Shown: one piece after another, positions 15,419 to 17,947 of the stretch
How the letters are laid out: each line of letters starts with the position of its first letter
Numbering within the stretch: position 1 is the stretch's first letter
Notes under the pieces: model-generated
What the model saw: only the letters and a program-made list of their open reading frames with translations
Told to the model about the DNA's origin: nothing
The model's database searches: none
Origin: Lachnospiraceae bacterium UBA7026
GTDB lineage: Bacteria > Bacillota > Clostridia > Lachnospirales > Lachnospiraceae
NCBI GenBank assembly: GCA_002494165.1
Contig: DLBH01000031.1
Coordinates: 320 to 18,266, forward strand
Direction: 5' to 3'
DNA: 17,947 nt
Position numbers and translations under genes: made by a program

Positions 15419-17024
15419 TTGAAACTTTTCCAAAGAGACCGTCCTGAGACTTATTTTGAGAAAGAAATCCGATAATTGAAACATTTACTAGAGTATTTCG
15501 TGAAAATTCTCTCTGTTGTTCATCATTTTCCACAAATACTTTCACATAACAATCTGTAAATCCCTGCCAGTAGTGCCTGCCGTCAATGACAGTCTCCTCT
15601 TCTAAGAGCACCTGGACCCGGCTGCCGATAAAGCTTTCCTCATAGGCCCTCTTGTGGTCAGAGGCCATTTTAATCAGTATCGCCGACCTGGCCGCCTTGA
15701 CCTCCTCCGGCAGGTGACCCTCCATTTTCTGGGCCCGGGTTCCCTCCCTCACTGAATATTTGAACACATGCATCTCGTAGAGATTGATCTCTTCAAGGAA
15801 GCTTCTGGTCGCCTGGAATTCCTCCTCCGTCTCTCCCACAAAGCCGGCAATGACATCAGTGGTGATGGCAGGCCTGTCATAGTAGGTCCTAAGCAGATTG
15901 ACGGCTTCACGGTAGTCAGCCGTGGTGTACTTCCTGTTCATCCGGCGCAGGGTGGCATCACAGCCACTCTGCAAAGACAAGTGGAAATGGGGACATACCT
16001 TGTCGCAGGCCCTGAGCCGGCAGACAAATTCCTCCGTGATGATCCGGGGCTCTAGGGAGCTGAGCCGGATCCGGTCCAGATCCGGAATCTTCTGCAGATC
16101 TTCTATGAGGGTCAGGAGGGAAACCGGTCCCTTGAGATAGGGGTTATCCCTGCGGCTTTCCCCTTCTTCACGAGTCCTGCCCACTCTTTCCGTAGGCTCA
16201 GCTGTTTCTTTCAGGGGCTCAGCTGCTTTTTCCAGGGGCTCAGCTGCTTTTTCCAGGATTCCTGCCACTTGATTCTTAGTCAGCTCTGCACCATCTACCC
16301 TGACCATATCCGTTTTTCCCTGGCACTCAGTCTTTTCTTTCTGGCCGGCCTGGGCCAGGTCCAGGCCGTAGGAACTTAAATGGATTCCTGTCAGGACCAC
16401 CTCCCGGAAGCCCTGACCTGTCAGCCTCTTCACTTCCTCAATTACCAACTGGGGATCCCTGCTGCGGATCCTGCCCCGGGCATAGGGAATGATGCAATAG
16501 GAACAGAACTGATTGCATCCGTCCTGGATCTTCAGATAGGCCCGGGTATGGCCAGTCAGCTTATGAAGAGCCAGGGGCTCATAATCCTTATCCCCGGCTA
16601 TATCATGGACGAAACACCAGTCCTGGGGCTCATGAGCCCGGGCCCGGTCTTCCTGCTCTTTTATTTCCCGGTCAGAATAATACTTGTCAAGGATGGCCAC
16701 GATATCCTTTTTCCTGTTATTGCCAATCAGCAGGTCCGCCTGGCCGTCATCAAGCATTTTACGGCCCCCGGTCTGGATATAGCAGCCGGCCGCGGCCACC
16801 ACTGCGTCAGGATTCTTCCTGCGGGCCCGGTGGATCATCTGCCTGCTTTTGCGGTCGGCGACATTGGTCACCGAACAGGTATTAATAACATAAACGTCTG
16901 CCCGGTCGCTAAATTCCACGATCTCATAGCCGGCGTCGGCCAGCAGTTCCTTCATGGCATCGGTCTCATATTGGTTTACTTTACAGCCCAGGGTCAGAAA
17001 AGCCGCTTTACGTTTCAGGCCCAT
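15408..17024 (-). CDS. mtaB: tRNA t6A37 methylthiotransferase MtaB with an internal insertion
   Basis: MtaB is a radical SAM enzyme that turns t6A37 into ms2t6A37 in ANN-decoding tRNAs. The N-terminal UPF0004 domain has cluster ligands Cys14 (LGCKVNQ), Cys50 (NTCSVT) and Cys81 (AAGCYIQ). The radical SAM cluster is Cys170-x3-Cys174-x2-Cys177 (DGCNQFCSYC). The conserved LTGIHLSSYG, IRLSSLEP, LSLQSGCD and DVIAGFVGETEEEF stretches follow, then a TRAM-like C-terminus (about 465-520). At 538 residues it exceeds the usual 430-450: residues about 223-299 form a charged, repeat-bearing insertion between the HLSSYG strand and the LLTLIEDL helix. The ATG at 17024 has AAGGAG 8-9 nt upstream. The gene diverges from the HPr-like gene. 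Confidence 0.95.
   Translation of the reverse strand: MGLKRKAAFLTLGCKVNQYETDAMKELLADAGYEIVEFSDRADVYVINTCSVTNVADRKSRQMIHRARRKNPDAVVAAAGCYIQTGGRKMLDDGQADLLIGNNRKKDIVAILDKYYSDREIKEQEDRARAHEPQDWCFVHDIAGDKDYEPLALHKLTGHTRAYLKIQDGCNQFCSYCIIPYARGRIRSRDPQLVIEEVKRLTGQGFREVVLTGIHLSSYGLDLAQAGQKEKTECQGKTDMVRVDGAELTKNQVAGILEKAAEPLEKAAEPLKETAEPTERVGRTREEGESRRDNPYLKGPVSLLTLIEDLQKIPDLDRIRLSSLEPRIITEEFVCRLRACDKVCPHFHLSLQSGCDATLRRMNRKYTTADYREAVNLLRTYYDRPAITTDVIAGFVGETEEEFQATRSFLEEINLYEMHVFKYSVREGTRAQKMEGHLPEEVKAARSAILIKMASDHKRAYEESFIGSRVQVLLEEETVIDGRHYWQGFTDCYVKVFVENDEQQREFSRNTLVNVSIIGFLSQNKSQDGLFGKVSIEF
16195..16257 (-). repeat. Three 21-bp in-frame repeats inside mtaB
   Basis: Units at 16195-16215, 16216-16236 and 16237-16257 are contiguous; the last two are identical and the first differs at three positions. 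Each encodes seven residues, giving an EKAAEPL-type heptad repeated three times within the insertion of MtaB. Number of copies may vary between strains. Confidence 0.85.
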
Positions 17025-17053
17025 AAATTATTCTCCTTTTTATTCCAACCTCA

Positions 17054-17082
17054 TTGACTTTTCCAGGTCAAAAAGGTAGTAT
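17054..17082 (+). promoter_or_regulatory. Promoter of the HPr-like gene, with a dyad over the -35
   Basis: TTGACT (17054-17059) and TAGTAT (17077-17082) are 17 bp apart on plus. The -35 is one arm of an inverted repeat TTGAC-N8-GTCAA (17054-17071); read on minus, the other arm gives TTGACC pointing toward mtaB. The mtaB promoter itself is not clear, since its -10 would be weak. Confidence 0.6.
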
Positions 17083-17123
17083 ATTATTAATATTTGACAA
17101 TATTCTTGAAGGAGGTATTACCT

Positions 17124-17363
17124 GTGAAAACCGTGAAAATCTCTCTGAATTCCATCGACAAGGTTAAGACATTTGTCAATTTGATCAACCGCTTTGACGC
17201 AGAGTTTGACCTGGTTTCCGGTCGTTATGTGATCGATGCGAAGTCCATTATGGGAATCTTCAGTTTAGATATTTCCAAACCCATTGACCTGAACATCCAT
17301 AACGCAGATAATCTTGATGAAATCATGACTGAATTAGAGCCTTATCTGGTAGAAGAAGAATAA
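17124..17363 (+). CDS. HPr-like protein lacking the phosphocarrier histidine
   Basis: A 79-residue HPr-fold protein. The GTG at 17124 is the start because GGAGG stands 8 nt upstream; the open frame begins earlier, at 17094, without a signal. The stretch around AKSIMGIFSLDISKP (Ser41) matches the regulatory Ser46 region of HPr (KSIMGVMSL). The usual active-site loop with His15 (GxHARP) is missing: no histidine occurs before residue 59. It therefore cannot carry a PEP-derived phosphate on His, in the manner of Crh, which lost His15 but kept Ser46. Phosphorylation by HPr kinase at Ser41 is plausible but unproven, and the seryl neighbourhood may have drifted. Many clostridia have such short HPr-like genes of unknown function. 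Confidence 0.85.
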   Translation: MKTVKISLNSIDKVKTFVNLINRFDAEFDLVSGRYVIDAKSIMGIFSLDISKPIDLNIHNADNLDEIMTELEPYLVEEE

Positions 17364-17432
17364 TTCATAGTCCTATATTATCAAGCAGACACAGAGTCAT
17401 GCAGTGGCTCCGTATCCATAGTTTTTATAAAA

Positions 17433-17475
17433 GCAGCATCAGATTCCCAGGGAATCTGACAGCTGCTCTTTTTTT
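17433..17475 (+). terminator. Terminator of the HPr-like gene
   Basis: GCAGC and GCTGC (17433-17437, 17462-17466) bracket an inner perfect inverted repeat CAGATTCCC/GGGAATCTG (17439-17447, 17449-17457). A run of seven T follows (17468-17474). It is a strong intrinsic terminator about 70 bp after the stop codon. Confidence 0.88.
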
Positions 17476-17550
17476 ATTCATAGGAATTCATAGGATAATC
17501 CCCAATCTCCCGCCCATAAAAAACTCTCCGGGGACACTCACTCTTTCTTG

Positions 17551-17633
17551 TCCTCTCTCCCAGAGGAAAGGCTACTATATATTCACATTCGGATGCGGAC
17601 ATAAGTTCTCCTCCTCTCTCCCAGGGGAAAGGC
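17551..17633. repeat. Pair of 22-bp direct repeats beside thiI
   Basis: The segments 17551-17572 and 17612-17633 are identical at 21 of 22 positions (TCCTCTCTCCCAG followed by AGGAAAGGC or GGGAAAGGC). Each can fold into a small hairpin (CCTCT/AGAGG, with a G-T pair in the second). They lie just past the thiI stop codon. A further 10-bp tandem pair (ATTCATAGGA twice) is at 17476-17495. No gene is seen in 17364-17635. Confidence 0.6.
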
Positions 17634-17635
17634 AT

Positions 17636-17947
17636 CTACTGGTGGGCGTGGATCTTCACCACTTCCACTGAGTCAATGGCCTCCTTCATCAGGTCATCAA
17701 TACAATCCTTCAATTTCTTCTCCGACCTCTCAATCACATTAAGCCTGGGCTTGGTCACCGGGTGCTTGGCCACAAATATGGTGCAGCAGTCCTCATAAGG
17801 CAGGACGGAGGTCTCATAGGTTCCGATCTTTTCGGAAATAGCAATAATCTCATTCTTATCAAGGCCGATACAGGGCCTGTAAACCGGCATACTGGTGGCA
17901 TGGTCTGTCACGAAAAGGCTCTGCATGGTCTGGCTGGCCACCTGGCC
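17636..17947 (-). CDS. thiI: tRNA 4-thiouridine synthase ThiI, C-terminal part (cut by the window edge)
   Basis: Only the last 103 codons are inside the window; the frame stays open to the right edge. The segment GQVASQTMQSL, then PVYRPCIGLDKNEIIAISEKIGTYETS and PYEDCCTIF, is the end of the ThiI adenylation (PP-loop) domain, with the cysteine pair in PYEDCC corresponding to the conserved Cys near residue 344 of the E. coli enzyme. No rhodanese domain follows, as is normal for Firmicute ThiI, which receives sulfur directly from a cysteine desulfurase. The enzyme makes s4U8 in tRNA. The short His-rich end (KIHAHQ) is ordinary. Confidence 0.94.
   Translation of the reverse strand, partial: GQVASQTMQSLFVTDHATSMPVYRPCIGLDKNEIIAISEKIGTYETSVLPYEDCCTIFVAKHPVTKPRLNVIERSEKKLKDCIDDLMKEAIDSVEVVKIHAHQ

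Overview
The window reads as a chromosomal segment of a low-to-mid GC Firmicute, most likely a clostridium of the Lachnospiraceae type. This is inferred from the gene set: an IreB/RuvX/YrzB cluster, RNase J, a YlbF-family protein, a CIRCE-controlled groESL operon, an HPr-like protein without the catalytic histidine, and strong AGGAGG ribosome binding sites. No read-out of species is possible from the sequence alone. Almost every gene is on the minus strand; only the small HPr-like gene near the right end is on plus.

Right to left, which is the direction of transcription: the 3' part of thiI enters at the right edge. An HPr-like gene on plus and mtaB on minus then diverge from a 99-bp promoter region. 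After mtaB come ireB, ruvX and a yrzB-like DUF1292 gene, tightly spaced and with their own promoter. A 373-bp non-coding stretch with strong inverted repeats leads into rnj (RNase J, TTG start). Next are a YlbF-family gene, an unusually short MltG-like membrane protein, trmR and a YrrO/TrhP-type U32 gene. The order from ireB to the U32 gene corresponds to the yrzL-yrrK-yrzB-yrrL-yrrM-yrrN-yrrO region of Bacillus subtilis, with rnj and the ylbF relative inserted. efp follows with its own promoter and terminator.

The middle holds an exported polysaccharide deacetylase with a small, very basic overlapping ORF behind it. Then comes the groES-groEL operon, with a perfect CIRCE element, a well-formed promoter, an extra 19-bp perfect dyad over the -10 box, and a strong terminator.

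The left part holds a TraX-family membrane protein, a six-copy 31-bp tandem repeat array, a lipoprotein with a transglutaminase-like domain, a DUF1700 membrane protein, an M20 amidohydrolase, and a truncated tRNA-Val(UAC) with a textbook promoter.

Several genes share a theme of tRNA modification and translation: thiI (s4U8), mtaB (ms2t6A37), trmR plus the U32 gene (mo5U34, for which tRNA-Val(UAC) is a known type of substrate), and efp. A second theme is mRNA decay (RNase J beside a YlbF relative). I found no mobile element, CRISPR array, prophage or clear defence system. The stretches least explained by known families are the 31-bp repeat array, the structured leader of rnj, the insertion in MtaB, and the small basic ORF.
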